64,000 nt of DNA from Eubacteriaceae bacterium (GCA_910574015.1 CAJSYQ010000010.1:37974-101973), one strand, 5' to 3'; positions 18,381 through 28,766 are shown, counted from the first letter of the stretch. Notes: generated by a model from the sequence alone, not told the origin. Translations and numbers: made by a program.

Positions 18381-19368
18381 TTCTTGCACTCCTCCTTCTT
18401 ATTTTCTTAATTTCCCGCTCTTCTTTCTTCCTCTGCTTCTTCGCCTTCTTCACCTGTTTTGCATAGACATCCTTCTTCGCCATAAACAACAGGGCAAAGA
18501 TTCCGACGATCAGCAGCACCACTACAGAATACAGCCACGCCATGGCCGACGCATATCCGTATCCTTTCTCTTTCGTACCGGAGAACATCGCATTTTTTAT
18601 CAGTCCTATGATCGGGTTTGTATCATTGTTGGATATAAACACAATAGTATATACGAGATTCAGCAGAATCATCGGTTTGATCGTAGGAAGTGTGATCTTC
18701 CAGAAACATTCCCAGCCAGAACCGCCGTCGATCTTGGCTGCCTCATACATGGCCGGATCGATCTTCTGCAGACTTGACAGGAAGATCAGGATCTGTACAC
18801 CGGAGTACCACAGGATCGTTACCATGTTCTCAAAGAGATCCGCAATCGGTGTCGCCAGCATGGACGGCAGGAAACTCTTAATGGCATTGCCGATGGACTC
18901 CGTGTCCAGCGCCGTAATGCTCCCCGCCCCTTCTTCATTCAGCATGGTCAGAATCGGACCGCTCACAATGATAACCGGCAGGAAGAAGATCAGACGGAAA
19001 ATTCCTTTTCCTTTGATATTCTGATTCAGCATAATGGCTATCATCAGTGCAAACACGACGATAACCGGCACCGATATAACGGTTGATACGACATAATCCA
19101 CCAGGTTCGGCAGGAAATCCTGATCCGACAGAAGGATCTGCGTGAAGTTTCCATAGCCCACAAAGTTAAATTTGTATCCCATCGTCGTGATACGGATATT
19201 ATTCAGGGCAAAGGTAAAGGATTCGTACAGTGGATACATCAGAAACAGCAATGCACCCACGATCCATGGTGATATAAAAATCACGCCCATCCACGCCTCG
19301 CGTCTCGCCAGACGGCCTGCTTTGATTTTTTCCCTCTTTACTTTCTTTTCTTTTATTTTCTTACTCAT
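18346..19368 (-). CDS. Sugar ABC importer permease (MalF-like), second pair
   Basis: A 340-residue permease with six or so hydrophobic segments. The EAA loop is YEAAKIDGGSGWECFWKITLP. Both ends are strikingly Lys/Arg-rich (KKIKEKKVKREK at the start; KKAKKQRKKEER near the end), predicted cytoplasmic tails. The start overlaps the end of the DUF5696 gene by 4 bases, the stop lies inside the next permease gene, so DUF5696-permease-permease are tightly packed on one transcript. It belongs to the importer thought to take up arabino-oligosaccharides. Confidence 0.87.
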   Translation of the reverse strand: MSKKIKEKKVKREKIKAGRLARREAWMGVIFISPWIVGALLFLMYPLYESFTFALNNIRITTMGYKFNFVGYGNFTQILLSDQDFLPNLVDYVVSTVISVPVIVVFALMIAIMLNQNIKGKGIFRLIFFLPVIIVSGPILTMLNEEGAGSITALDTESIGNAIKSFLPSMLATPIADLFENMVTILWYSGVQILIFLSSLQKIDPAMYEAAKIDGGSGWECFWKITLPTIKPMILLNLVYTIVFISNNDTNPIIGLIKNAMFSGTKEKGYGYASAMAWLYSVVVLLIVGIFALLFMAKKDVYAKQVKKAKKQRKKEEREIKKIRRRSARNAAKQARAESK

Positions 19369-21743
19369 TCAGCCTCACCTGCCTTATAGGAATAGGACAT
19401 TGCCTCTACTGTAACACCGTCTACTATCTGCTGTGTATTTGTGTAGTTTACGAAAACCTTTACACCGTTGCTGTAGGTGACTGCCTTGATTCCGTCCCCT
19501 CTTGTCTCATGCTTTACGATGTTTGCATCGCCAAGCTGTGCATTCAGTTCCCTGAGCTTCTTGTCGTAATCAATCACAGCATCTTTATATGTGGTGTACT
19601 CTGTACTGTACAAATCGGCTGAATTGGTACGGATCAGTTTAGATGAATTCTCTGCTGTCAGATAGAAGGACGGGTATACCCCTGCCTCCACCATCTGGAG
19701 GAAGAACTCCTGTTTATTCGCCTCAAAGTTGATATACTCCGAATACATCGGCATAACACCCTTCAGCACCATGGAAAGGAACGGAATTTCATGATCCACA
19801 TACATATAATCCGAGGATCCCAGGGGCATATCCAGAAATGCGTCGGCATTTTTCCACATATACGCATTCGGTGCCTCCATGGCCATATCCGCTTTGTCAT
19901 CCAGATCACTCACTGCCTTTGTATAGGCATCTGCCGTGTTATTCCTTGTATAATAGGACGACTTATAGCTGTAGGAGAACAGCGTGTTGCTGATCCCTGC
20001 CAAAGCTACCCTGTTCAGTTCTTTATTATTCATGGATTCCACAAAGCTCGTGAAATCCTCCACAGATGATTCCGGTGTCAGGTAATTAAACTTTTTGTAT
20101 ACATCAGCCCATACTCTTTCTTCAAAGGCCCTCTTATTTACCTTCTTGATCGTATTGAAGTTAAAGGTATTGGTACTGGGGTTCAGGCGGAGCGCATCGT
20201 TGTACAGATACATCTTATAATTGGAGCTCTCGGAATCCTTGATGAGATCCTTCAGATCCGAATCACCGCCGATATGGCCGTCTGCATTGTACTTGCTCAT
20301 AGGAAGGTCATACAGACCGCCGTCCTGCCAGCCCTTGTATACGGACAACAGGCTCTCCACACCGCTGCTCTTCAGCTCACCAAATATATTTTTGATATCA
20401 TCTGTCGTGGTCATGGTAACCGCTCTGGTCCCCAGAAGGAAGTTCTCCCTCTCCGTACCAAGGAAATCCACCCTGGAATTATAGGAGGAGTCCTTCTTAA
20501 CAAGTGAGCCGTTATTTAAAAGGTATTCACGGTACTTCGCCGCCATCGTTGAATAATTCACCTCATCACCGGACAGCAGCATGTAACGCACCTGAAGATC
20601 CGAATGGGTACGGTCTTCCTCCGCACGCGGCACAGTTCCGGTATTGGAATTATTCAGCGGCTGTACAAAGAGATCACGGATCAGGAATCTGGCAAAGCAG
20701 CGGTTGTAGTTTACCATGGCGCCGTTGGGCTGAGCCTCAATATACGCACGTTTCTCGCCCTTTTCCACAATGGCAAGATACCCCTTCTGATCCTTCGTAT
20801 GGGCCATGCCAAAGACCGGTGCGATCACCTGGCTGGCATCCTGGAGCATATCCAGCTCTTCCCACAGATAGGTTTTTGTATCCGACTCCACAAACCCGGA
20901 ATCCGAACCATAGATCATCTGAGAGAAACCGGTAACATAACGTCCTTCCTTATTGTCCAGATCGATCAGGGCGCCATTTCCGTCCGGGATCAGCATATAG
21001 CCTTCCTGCTTATCCAGGAAAGAATATCCCATAAACGGGAATACGCTGATACTGGAGATATAGGTTCCCTCCTGCTCCTCAATAATCGAATCATCCGGAA
21101 TCGTCACCACCAGGTCACTGCCTTCTATGGTGACATTTACGGTAAACCCAAACTTATATGGCGTGAAATAAATCTTAGAGGAAAATCCATTGTCGATCTT
21201 TGTGGTCTGAACAGTGTTTTCTGTGGAATTCATATTCGCCTGCAGCGTGTTCTGAATTCCCTTGATCACAGAAATATCAAGACCGGATTTCATTCTTGCA
21301 TTCCATCCCGCATTGCTGTCGCCATCGTCCTGCTCGTCACTCAATGTGGACTCGATGATCTTTCCCGTAGTTTTGTTCTCCAGAATAATGGAAAATCTCG
21401 GCTCATAGAAATACAGCTTGTATGTATCACTCTCTGCCATCAGTTCATAATCCTTGATGGTGATCCATTTGGACGGATCGATCTTGCCTACGGCACCATC
21501 CATAACTACCTGGCCGTCCTCTCCGATATTCTGTTTCTCTTCGTCTTTATTGTCTTCTTTCTTATCTGCCGTATCTGTACTGCCGCTGGCCGTCTCTGCA
21601 CCGGCCCCGTCAGCTGTATCTGTCTGTTCTGCCGAATCTGCCGGCGCCGCCGCCACATAGCTGGTAACGTTGATAACGCTCGCGGTGATCACTGTCACAG
21701 CAGTAAGCAGGGCAACCATTTTTCTCCATCTCTTAGTAACCAA
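19365..21743 (-). CDS. DUF5696-family extracytoplasmic protein
   Basis: A protein of about 792 residues with a signal peptide and no other obvious membrane span. I favour the TTG at 21743, with AGAGGTGG 9 bases upstream, because it gives a KRWRK n-region before the hydrophobic core; ATG 21719 is the alternative. An acidic Asp/Glu/Thr/Ala-rich linker (about 40-75) precedes a large domain. The middle contains DLPMSKYNADGHIGGD and other aromatic-rich segments suggestive of a TIM-barrel or carbohydrate-binding surface, but no catalytic pair can be assigned. I recall the family as DUF5696, found beside sugar ABC permeases and YIP1 proteins in Firmicutes. It sits between two permease pairs. Function is unknown. 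Confidence 0.7.
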   Translation of the reverse strand: MVTKRWRKMVALLTAVTVITASVINVTSYVAAAPADSAEQTDTADGAGAETASGSTDTADKKEDNKDEEKQNIGEDGQVVMDGAVGKIDPSKWITIKDYELMAESDTYKLYFYEPRFSIILENKTTGKIIESTLSDEQDDGDSNAGWNARMKSGLDISVIKGIQNTLQANMNSTENTVQTTKIDNGFSSKIYFTPYKFGFTVNVTIEGSDLVVTIPDDSIIEEQEGTYISSISVFPFMGYSFLDKQEGYMLIPDGNGALIDLDNKEGRYVTGFSQMIYGSDSGFVESDTKTYLWEELDMLQDASQVIAPVFGMAHTKDQKGYLAIVEKGEKRAYIEAQPNGAMVNYNRCFARFLIRDLFVQPLNNSNTGTVPRAEEDRTHSDLQVRYMLLSGDEVNYSTMAAKYREYLLNNGSLVKKDSSYNSRVDFLGTERENFLLGTRAVTMTTTDDIKNIFGELKSSGVESLLSVYKGWQDGGLYDLPMSKYNADGHIGGDSDLKDLIKDSESSNYKMYLYNDALRLNPSTNTFNFNTIKKVNKRAFEERVWADVYKKFNYLTPESSVEDFTSFVESMNNKELNRVALAGISNTLFSYSYKSSYYTRNNTADAYTKAVSDLDDKADMAMEAPNAYMWKNADAFLDMPLGSSDYMYVDHEIPFLSMVLKGVMPMYSEYINFEANKQEFFLQMVEAGVYPSFYLTAENSSKLIRTNSADLYSTEYTTYKDAVIDYDKKLRELNAQLGDANIVKHETRGDGIKAVTYSNGVKVFVNYTNTQQIVDGVTVEAMSYSYKAGEAE

Positions 21744-23799
21744 GCCGATACACCACCTCTCCAAATACTGCACTTATGAAGTCAAATACCTGAGCCCACA
21801 GTACATATATAATGAATATTAACAATGCAATAATCAAAATGGTGAATATAGTCAGGAATATGATCTTCACTGTCTCCTTCACACTATAGTTGTTTACCTC
21901 TTTAATTCCTAGAACAGCCAGGATCAGTACCCATGAATAGATTATTACATTAATCAGCGTAACAAGGAATTGCTCGTTGTTTGTCAGCACATGGGACAAG
22001 GCAAATCCGATGGGTGTCAGCACGACATATGGCAGAAGACTGTAGCAGAAGTAGGTATAGATCTTCTTAATCGTGCCCTCTCCTTCGTTGATGGTACAGA
22101 TCAGATAGTTACATGCTGTCAATGCTACAATGGCAACAACGATGATCCCGATATCCGATCCGATATCATATCTTCCCTCACGGACCGTCTTCTGCAGAAA
22201 GCCGCAGAGATATTTATTTACGACATATTCGATCATAAAGATCAGCAGGATCAGACTCGGAGCGCTCCAGGACGCCCTTCCCTCACGGGCAATGCCATAG
22301 GATCCATCGATGGGATGCCGCATAAAATATCCGGAATACATAAAGTTAGATATAAACCTGTTTTCCTTCACCCTGGCCTTTGCTTTCCTCACACCGTCGA
22401 ATATCTTCTTTTTGCGGTCTAAGGTGCGCAGTACTAAATACAGGATCCACAATCCCACGATAAAGAGCAGCGCCTTTACGATATTTGCTTTCAGCCACTC
22501 GTTCCGGATCTCCCAGTACGCATCGGAATAGCCGGCCTTGTCGTTGGAAAGTCTTGCATAATGAAGCGCTTCCTCATAATTGCTTTCCTGATAGAAAGCA
22601 CGCCCCATTGCTTTGTTGGCATAATCAAACATACTGTTCATCTTCAGCACTTCCGCCAGAGGCTCCCGGCTCTCGGTATATTTACCCTGTGCGTACAGAT
22701 TCAGCGCCGTATGCAGCTTCTGGGTAAATTCACTGGGCCGGTATACCTGGATCTGGTTTTTGTCTGAATCCAGCACATAGATAGAATCGTCCACCCCGAC
22801 CTGAATGCTGGTAAGAGCTGACGACAGACCAACACGCTGCGTTCCATCGTCCTTGGCGCCAAAGACATACAGTGGTTCGCCCTGATCGTTGTACTCATAG
22901 ATGTAACCCTCCTGGGAGGCCACATACACATTATCGTGATTTCCCACTGCCACTGCGGCAGGAGAGAGGTCATATACCCCGTAATTTTCTGCCCGAAGCA
23001 TATTGGCGCCGGCGATATTCAGCTTCTTCACCGTCTTTTCATCGTCGCCCCGGGTTACTGTATAGATCAGTCCTTTGGCATCGATGGCCAGATTATCTGG
23101 GGTGGATGGGATATTGCTAACCATCTTCGCCCTCTGTTCATCTGTCAGGATGGCACGGTAGATGATCTGCTGCAGGCTGACCGCTGCATAGTTGGTTCCA
23201 AAATACCCCAGAAATGTGCCGCCGTCTGCCGGTGAGATCTCTACGATACCATTCGTGTTAGACTCGCAGACAACAAACATCATGCCCGCTTTATTTACTA
23301 CTACCTTCAGCGGCAGGAATTCCACTCCCTCACCATATAATGGGCTGTCCGGTTTGCCATATGTATTCAGGACTTTGCCGCTCTCGTCAAACTCAAACAC
23401 TGCCTGTGCGTCGCGGTCTGCCACAAAGACATGCTTTGTATCTGTGACAAAGATACCCATCGGACGCTTTAACGTTCCCATACCGAAGGTTTTGATCAGC
23501 TTTCCTTCGGTAGTTCCCACCAGCACCCTGGCATTTCCGGTATCCGCAATATAAATCTTTCCGTCGTCAGTCACGCACATATCGTTGGCACCGCTCAGAA
23601 ATTCTTTTCCGAATTTAATAATGGTGTCCTGTGCCAGATAACCTGTCTGTGTCTCTTCCATCCTACCATATCCATCGACGGTATAGGTAAGATACGGCGT
23701 AGCAGCGGATGAAATTACACTGTTCATCCCTGAAGTGATGATACTCATTGCAACTAAGAGCAAAGCCATCAGCTTCAAGATTTTCATTTTTCTTCTCAT
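21733..23799 (-). CDS. NHL-repeat / TPR / YIP1-like membrane protein
   Basis: A 688-residue protein in clear layers. A signal-like segment (5-30) is followed by an extracellular beta-propeller of NHL-type repeats (about 60-355; NDMCVTDDGKIYIADTGNARV is a model repeat). A short TPR-like helical part (about 360-430, LYAQGKYTESREPL, YYQESNYEEAL-like) leads to one membrane span near 435-455, a basic loop, and a C-terminal YIP1-like bundle of about five spans (about 510-688). Such proteins recur next to DUF5696 and ABC permeases. Perhaps it helps assemble or gate the importer, but this is speculative. The DUF5696 start overlaps its end by about 11 bases. Confidence 0.7.
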   Translation of the reverse strand: MRRKMKILKLMALLLVAMSIITSGMNSVISSAATPYLTYTVDGYGRMEETQTGYLAQDTIIKFGKEFLSGANDMCVTDDGKIYIADTGNARVLVGTTEGKLIKTFGMGTLKRPMGIFVTDTKHVFVADRDAQAVFEFDESGKVLNTYGKPDSPLYGEGVEFLPLKVVVNKAGMMFVVCESNTNGIVEISPADGGTFLGYFGTNYAAVSLQQIIYRAILTDEQRAKMVSNIPSTPDNLAIDAKGLIYTVTRGDDEKTVKKLNIAGANMLRAENYGVYDLSPAAVAVGNHDNVYVASQEGYIYEYNDQGEPLYVFGAKDDGTQRVGLSSALTSIQVGVDDSIYVLDSDKNQIQVYRPSEFTQKLHTALNLYAQGKYTESREPLAEVLKMNSMFDYANKAMGRAFYQESNYEEALHYARLSNDKAGYSDAYWEIRNEWLKANIVKALLFIVGLWILYLVLRTLDRKKKIFDGVRKAKARVKENRFISNFMYSGYFMRHPIDGSYGIAREGRASWSAPSLILLIFMIEYVVNKYLCGFLQKTVREGRYDIGSDIGIIVVAIVALTACNYLICTINEGEGTIKKIYTYFCYSLLPYVVLTPIGFALSHVLTNNEQFLVTLINVIIYSWVLILAVLGIKEVNNYSVKETVKIIFLTIFTILIIALLIFIIYVLWAQVFDFISAVFGEVVYRLGY

Positions 23800-23830
23800 A
23801 ATGCCTCTTTTCTTCGCCTTTTTGCAATTG

Positions 23831-24700
23831 TTATTTGATACCTGAATGCGCCATCGTATTCATAACCTTATTCTGCAGAATGACAAACAGGATCAGGTTC
23901 GGCACAAACAAAATCAGAGTTGCTGCTGCCGACATACCCTGTCCGGCAACTGTATTATTCGCATTCAGCAGGGAGTTCATATAGAACGTCAAGGTCTTCA
24001 GCCCGTCGTCATTGATGTAATAGTTCGACGTCTCCATGTTTGCCCATACCTGCTGGAACACCAGGATCGTGGCGGTAGCCATGGCCGGCATGATCATTGG
24101 TATGATCAGCTTCCGGTACACGGTAAAGTCTGTGGCTCCGTCAATATACGCCGCCTCGATCAGGGCGTCCGGAACCTGTTCAACGAACTGCTTCACAAGG
24201 AACAGCGCCACCGGATACGCCATCAGGGGCAGGATATGCGACCACATACTGTCGATCATTCCCAGATTACTGATCACCAGATATCTCGGGATCAGTACGG
24301 CAGTAGCCACGAACATCAGGGCTACCTGGTTGATGCTCATCATCAGGTTCCTTCCCTTAAACTTCAACTTGGACAGGGCAAAGGCCGCCATCGTTGTAAA
24401 GATCAGGGACAATCCAACCGTTACCACCGTTACGAAAATACTGTTAAACACATAACGGCTCATGGGGATACCCGAATTCCGGCTGAACTTCGCTAATTTC
24501 GTAAAGTTTTCCAGTGTTGCATTCCGTACAAAGAACGTCGGCGGGAATGCGAACAGTTCATCCATTGGTTTAAACGCATGATTCGCAATAAAAAGAATCG
24601 GCAGAAACATAAATAACGTCAGTGGAAGCAGACAAAGCAGGATCTTGATCTGGCCTTTGTCAAACTTCTGCGGATTCATACGCTTTCCTTTATATGCCAT
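23831..24700 (-). CDS. Sugar ABC importer permease (MalG-like), first pair
   Basis: A 289-residue permease of the CUT1 type with six predicted spans. The EAA loop is EAAYIDGATDFTVYRKLIIP. The N-terminus MAYKGKRMNPQKFDKGQ is short and basic. It starts 17 bases after the stop of the other permease of this pair and is followed 31 bases later by the YIP1-like gene, so it is inside the long operon that begins with the 998-residue binding protein. Partner subunits are the permease at 24718-25665 and that binding protein. No ATPase is encoded nearby. Confidence 0.88.
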   Translation of the reverse strand: MAYKGKRMNPQKFDKGQIKILLCLLPLTLFMFLPILFIANHAFKPMDELFAFPPTFFVRNATLENFTKLAKFSRNSGIPMSRYVFNSIFVTVVTVGLSLIFTTMAAFALSKLKFKGRNLMMSINQVALMFVATAVLIPRYLVISNLGMIDSMWSHILPLMAYPVALFLVKQFVEQVPDALIEAAYIDGATDFTVYRKLIIPMIMPAMATATILVFQQVWANMETSNYYINDDGLKTLTFYMNSLLNANNTVAGQGMSAAATLILFVPNLILFVILQNKVMNTMAHSGIK

Positions 24701-24717
24701 TATTTTCCCTCCTTTTC

Positions 24718-25665
24718 TTAATCTTTTTCTGTCAGTAGTACATTACAGAATTTCGAGAATATTTGTACGATCAACAACAGCACTACCGAAACCGCAGCCG
24801 CATAACCCATTTCCCATCGAAGGAAACCATAGTCTTCGATGTGGTTTACGATCAGCTGTGCGGAATAACCCGGCGACGGGTTACCAGTCAGCTGTGTCGA
24901 GATCAAACCATTCTGGAATGCGTTTACGATAGCCATAACGGCAGCAAACAGCATCTGCGGTTTCATCTGCGGTATTGTAATATAGATCATTTCCTGGAAA
25001 CGATTCTTGATGCCGTCGATGGCTGCTGCCTCATACAGTTCCTCATCAGAATTCAGGATACCGGCGATCATGGACAGGAAACCGACACCCATGGATGACC
25101 ACAGTCCGATAATGATTACGATCGGAAGCAGGTAATCCGCATTCACCAGCCAGATAATGGGCTCATTGATCAGGCCCAGGTTCATCAGCCAGCTGTTCAG
25201 AAGACCAGTCTGGTCACCGGAGAAAATAACCTTCCACAATACTGTCATGGCGGTAGGACCTGTCATACTCGGTGAGTAGATGATCAACGCCAGTATTGTT
25301 CGCGGCAGTTTTGTCAGGTTACACAAAGCCCATGCCAGTATAAAGGATAGTACATAGCCGCCCACGCCGACTATGATGGCATAGATCACGGTATTCGGCA
25401 ATACAAACTGCATAAAGACTTCGTCACTGGTTATCAGTGTTATGTAATTCAGAAATCCGGTAAACTCTGGAAACTGAATTGCATTAAAATTTGTGAAGGA
25501 CAGGATGACTGCCATGATAACCGGCACTAAGATGAATGCAATAAACACAAGTGCATATGGTGCCATAAAAAGGTATCCATGCCAGTTGGATCGTTCTCTC
25601 CTTCGGATATTACTTCTTTTTTTAGGCGCTGCCACTGCGGCAGCATTCGTTTTATTATTCGCCAT
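24718..25665 (-). CDS. Sugar ABC importer permease (MalF-like), first pair
   Basis: A 315-residue CUT1-type permease. The ATG at 25665 ([11 protein letters not shown]) is chosen because GGAG lies about 8 bases upstream; a start 12 bases earlier would overlap the ribosome site. A basic N-terminal tail ([14 protein letters not shown]) precedes the first span. The EAA loop is [22 protein letters not shown]. It follows the large binding-protein gene by 15 bases. It should form the channel of the first importer with the permease at 23831-24700. Confidence 0.88.
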   Translation of the reverse strand: MANNKTNAAAVAAPKKRSNIRRRERSNWHGYLFMAPYALVFIAFILVPVIMAVILSFTNFNAIQFPEFTGFLNYITLITSDEVFMQFVLPNTVIYAIIVGVGGYVLSFILAWALCNLTKLPRTILALIIYSPSMTGPTAMTVLWKVIFSGDQTGLLNSWLMNLGLINEPIIWLVNADYLLPIVIIIGLWSSMGVGFLSMIAGILNSDEELYEAAAIDGIKNRFQEMIYITIPQMKPQMLFAAVMAIVNAFQNGLISTQLTGNPSPGYSAQLIVNHIEDYGFLRWEMGYAAAVSVVLLLIVQIFSKFCNVLLTEKD

Positions 25666-25680
25666 ATTCCACTCCATCTC

Positions 25681-28674
25681 TTACTTCCCAAGCAATTTCT
25701 TGACAGTTTCCAAAGTCGGAATGTTGTAATCTTTTATCGTCTTCCCCTCACTGTCAAGATAACCAAACTCCTCCAGCTTGCGGGTAAACTCATGATTCAC
25801 ATTCTTGACCGCCTTGTCGATCCGTGTCCGCTCATCCTGACCGTTTACTACAATGTCATTGAAGGCATTGCTGATCTCACGCTCAAGCAGATAGGTACCC
25901 GGAGCACGAGGCACGTCTACTACATTCTTAGCTGTTTCTACGATTACTTTCTTCGAGTTTGACTCGAGAGGAAGCTGTTCCATCGCCTCCATGTTCGCCG
26001 TCGGCCAGATGTAATCATCACCATAAGAAATCTGTATCGTCTGTCCGAACTTAGCCTGTGTCTCTGTGGAGGACCACCATTTAATGAATTCCCAGGCTTT
26101 CTTCTCTCGCTCTTCATCGCTCTTAAAGATAACGGAACTCTCCGCACAGCCGCAGACGGAACGGTCGATGGAGCCATCCTCTTTCTTCGTTCCCGGCGTC
26201 AGTGCGATCTGCCATGACCCCTCCAGCTCTGGTGCCGCGTTAGTCAGCATATTGTAGGTTGCATAATCGGCAATTCCAATGGGGATATCGCCGTTGCGGA
26301 AGTGCTGGTAGAAGTTATCCATATTGACAGGCATATTGTAAACGGTAAAGAGATCTGTCAGCGTGGTAAAACCGCTTACCGTATTCTCTTCCCCAAAAGC
26401 TGTACCATCGTTAGCCGAAGCCTTGTACAGAGATCCGTTGTTCTGTACGATAAGCGGCGTCGTGCCGTGGAAGTTTCTCATAAGGATCATGCCGGCAGTG
26501 GGATAATAGAAATTCAATCCCCTCATCTGCAGATCCGGCAGCATATCGATGACATCCTCCATTGTCTCCGGAATCTTCATCCCCAGCTTCTCCAGTACGT
26601 CCGCACGGTAGAACAGCACCCAGAAGTTCATGGTCTCCGGCATGGAATATACCCCGTCGCCGATGGACCCGGTAAGGAAGAAGCCCGGCTCAAAAGGAGC
26701 TGCCGCTTCTTTAAAATCGCTAAATTTAGCCATGTCCACCAGGGCTCCACGGATGCCGATCTCATACGGGATCGTATAGTTGATACCAGTGGCAACATCC
26801 GGTGCATTCCCCGCGGAATTTGCCAGTACCAGCTTGTTCTGGTCGGGCATAACGCTGATGTCAACCTCAATGCCGGTCTTCGGTGTGAAGTCCTCGTCGA
26901 TCATCTTCTGCATAATCTGGATATACTGACTGGAGCGGTTTACCCATACCTGAAGGTGTTCCCGGTTGGTACTGCTGGCATTGTAATCCTGATTGGTGAA
27001 GGATGAAACAAAACGTTTTACATTCATCCACGCCGAACCGAAAAAGCCCGGTTTGGATGGAAGCTCTGCGCCGTCCTGATAAATATAAACACGGTCGATA
27101 GCCAGTCCGTTCGCGATCAGATTATCAATGGTAGTGGCCAGATGATGGTTGACAGAGCTCGTACTGGTGGAGAGCTCTGCGATACGGTACGGAATTTCAT
27201 CCGGGCTGTCTGCCAGGCTTCTCAGCTGCTGCGCTGCGATGAGCATGGAGGACATAACCGCTACGTTCTTATCGCTGTCGCTCCACTTCACTGCGCTGGC
27301 TTCCAGCTGTGTCAGTGCATCCGCATAGCCATTCAGCGTCTTCTCCAGATTCGGTATGTACCGGGAGAGTTTCAGGTCACGGTACTTATCTGCATTTGTT
27401 CCGGCAACCTTGGTGATCTCCAGCGCCAGGTCATTGACATCGGACATGATCCGGTCAAGCCCCTCCATAATATAACGGATATTGTCCATACTGATCGTAT
27501 AGGATACGGTATGGGTTCCCGGTGTCAGATGGACGGTAAGATTATTTCCATCCGCATCTGTCAGTGCCTTCGTCTGGTAGTTTGTGGAATAGGACATTCC
27601 ATAGGAACGAAAAGCATCATTCGGGATCTTTCCATCCACTTCTACATCCACAAATACCGGAAAATCGGTCTTCTCTGACTGACGATAGTTCAATGCAAGG
27701 TTATAATTCCCTTCCTTTTCTACTTCAAAGCTGTAGGTGACCTTCTGGCCCGCCTCACTAAAGGAATCCGAATCCAGTGTGTTCAGGACAGTATCATCTA
27801 CTTCATAGGGATCCAGAGCCGTATCGTATTCCACAACACCATGGATGGAAGAACTGTTGGTGGTGGAGTACTTCTCACCCTGAACAGTGATCAGGGCGTC
27901 CCCGTCTGCTTTCTCAGAACCGGAGTATGCCGGGATCGTTTCCGGCGCCCTCAGAGTCATTTTACCAAACAGGAAATTTCCTTCCTTGATGGTAAATTTC
28001 AGAGTGTGTTTCCCCTTCTTCAATTCCAGTTTCAGCGGATCTGAATGACGGTAGCTGGAATCCATGAGACTCTGTGTCTCCCATTTAATATCCTTGTCTG
28101 GGATCGCCACCACTTCATTGTTGTAGCGGTCATAGGACGGTTCAGCGCTAAGTTTCCATGTCGTCTCCAGTTCCATGTTGCGACATTCATAGAACGGATA
28201 GGCATCGTCAACCTGCATGCCGAGGGAGATAGGCAGAATCGATTCATCGTAAGAGAGATAATCCATATCGAGACAGTAAAGTCCATCTTCTGGAACATCT
28301 ATCTCTGCCTGCGCCGTGTCACCCGTCGACAATTTCAAAACCTGTGCGGAGCCTTCATAGCCCTGCGTTTCATTTGTCAGTTTGTCCTTACTGTCACCAA
28401 CTGCTGCATCCTTCATCTCAAAGTTCACAGCATCCCCCTTGTAATCAGGCAGTGAGTACTTCTTACTGACCACAGTATAGTTCGTGCTGATACGCTCACT
28501 TGAGTAGTCTTCCCCGGCCTTGCCTGAAGCCTGTTCTGTAATGTCCTCAGGCTGGGTCTGATCCGTCACCGGGTCAGCCTTGGCACGCTGTCCCACACAT
28601 GCGGCGATCAGCGACGCTGCCAGCACTAATGCTGCAGTTTTCCTGACTTTTGTTGTGAAAATTTTGCGTCGCAT
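25681..28674 (-). CDS. Very large ABC solute-binding protein with N-terminal sandwich domains
   Basis: A 997-residue secreted protein, about twice the usual length of a sugar-binding protein. The ATG at 28674 has AAGGAGG 7 bases upstream; the frame to 28704 is not supported. The signal peptide contains a possible lipobox (LIAAC). Residues about 60-245 and 260-400 look like two carbohydrate-binding or Ig-like beta-sandwiches (DGLYCLDMDYLSYDES, EGNYNLALNYRQSE). A helical segment (about 410-540) joins them to a C-terminal solute-binding domain (about 570-997; NAPDVATGINYTIPYE, YRADVLEKLGMKIPETMEDV). It heads the operon with two permeases, YIP1 and DUF5696 genes. Likely recognises a long or branched arabinan-type glycan. 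Confidence 0.8.
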   Translation of the reverse strand: MRRKIFTTKVRKTAALVLAASLIAACVGQRAKADPVTDQTQPEDITEQASGKAGEDYSSERISTNYTVVSKKYSLPDYKGDAVNFEMKDAAVGDSKDKLTNETQGYEGSAQVLKLSTGDTAQAEIDVPEDGLYCLDMDYLSYDESILPISLGMQVDDAYPFYECRNMELETTWKLSAEPSYDRYNNEVVAIPDKDIKWETQSLMDSSYRHSDPLKLELKKGKHTLKFTIKEGNFLFGKMTLRAPETIPAYSGSEKADGDALITVQGEKYSTTNSSSIHGVVEYDTALDPYEVDDTVLNTLDSDSFSEAGQKVTYSFEVEKEGNYNLALNYRQSEKTDFPVFVDVEVDGKIPNDAFRSYGMSYSTNYQTKALTDADGNNLTVHLTPGTHTVSYTISMDNIRYIMEGLDRIMSDVNDLALEITKVAGTNADKYRDLKLSRYIPNLEKTLNGYADALTQLEASAVKWSDSDKNVAVMSSMLIAAQQLRSLADSPDEIPYRIAELSTSTSSVNHHLATTIDNLIANGLAIDRVYIYQDGAELPSKPGFFGSAWMNVKRFVSSFTNQDYNASSTNREHLQVWVNRSSQYIQIMQKMIDEDFTPKTGIEVDISVMPDQNKLVLANSAGNAPDVATGINYTIPYEIGIRGALVDMAKFSDFKEAAAPFEPGFFLTGSIGDGVYSMPETMNFWVLFYRADVLEKLGMKIPETMEDVIDMLPDLQMRGLNFYYPTAGMILMRNFHGTTPLIVQNNGSLYKASANDGTAFGEENTVSGFTTLTDLFTVYNMPVNMDNFYQHFRNGDIPIGIADYATYNMLTNAAPELEGSWQIALTPGTKKEDGSIDRSVCGCAESSVIFKSDEEREKKAWEFIKWWSSTETQAKFGQTIQISYGDDYIWPTANMEAMEQLPLESNSKKVIVETAKNVVDVPRAPGTYLLEREISNAFNDIVVNGQDERTRIDKAVKNVNHEFTRKLEEFGYLDSEGKTIKDYNIPTLETVKKLLGK

Positions 28675-28737
28675 AACATCCTCCTTATCCTTTTTATTCG
28701 TCAATCATTCTAAAAATAAAACACTACCGTATAGTTA

Positions 28738-28766
28738 ATAATACTATGATATAAGGCAAAAGTCAA
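28738..28766 (-). promoter_or_regulatory. Strong sigma-A promoter of the large importer operon
   Basis: TTGACT (28766-28761), a 17-base spacer and TATTAT (28743-28738). Just downstream, at the expected start of transcription, ACTA-CCGTA-TAGT is a small inverted repeat that could be an operator. Further upstream (28801-28818) a near-palindrome centred on GGCGCC is flanked by A and T tracts. The 271-base gap between 28674 and 28946 holds only these sites and the terminator at 28864-28901. Confidence 0.8.

Noticed and set aside
20604..21779. A 391-codon open frame on the plus strand
   Set aside because: It is antisense to the DUF5696 gene, has no ribosome site and its protein looks like no family; it is a shadow of codon bias.
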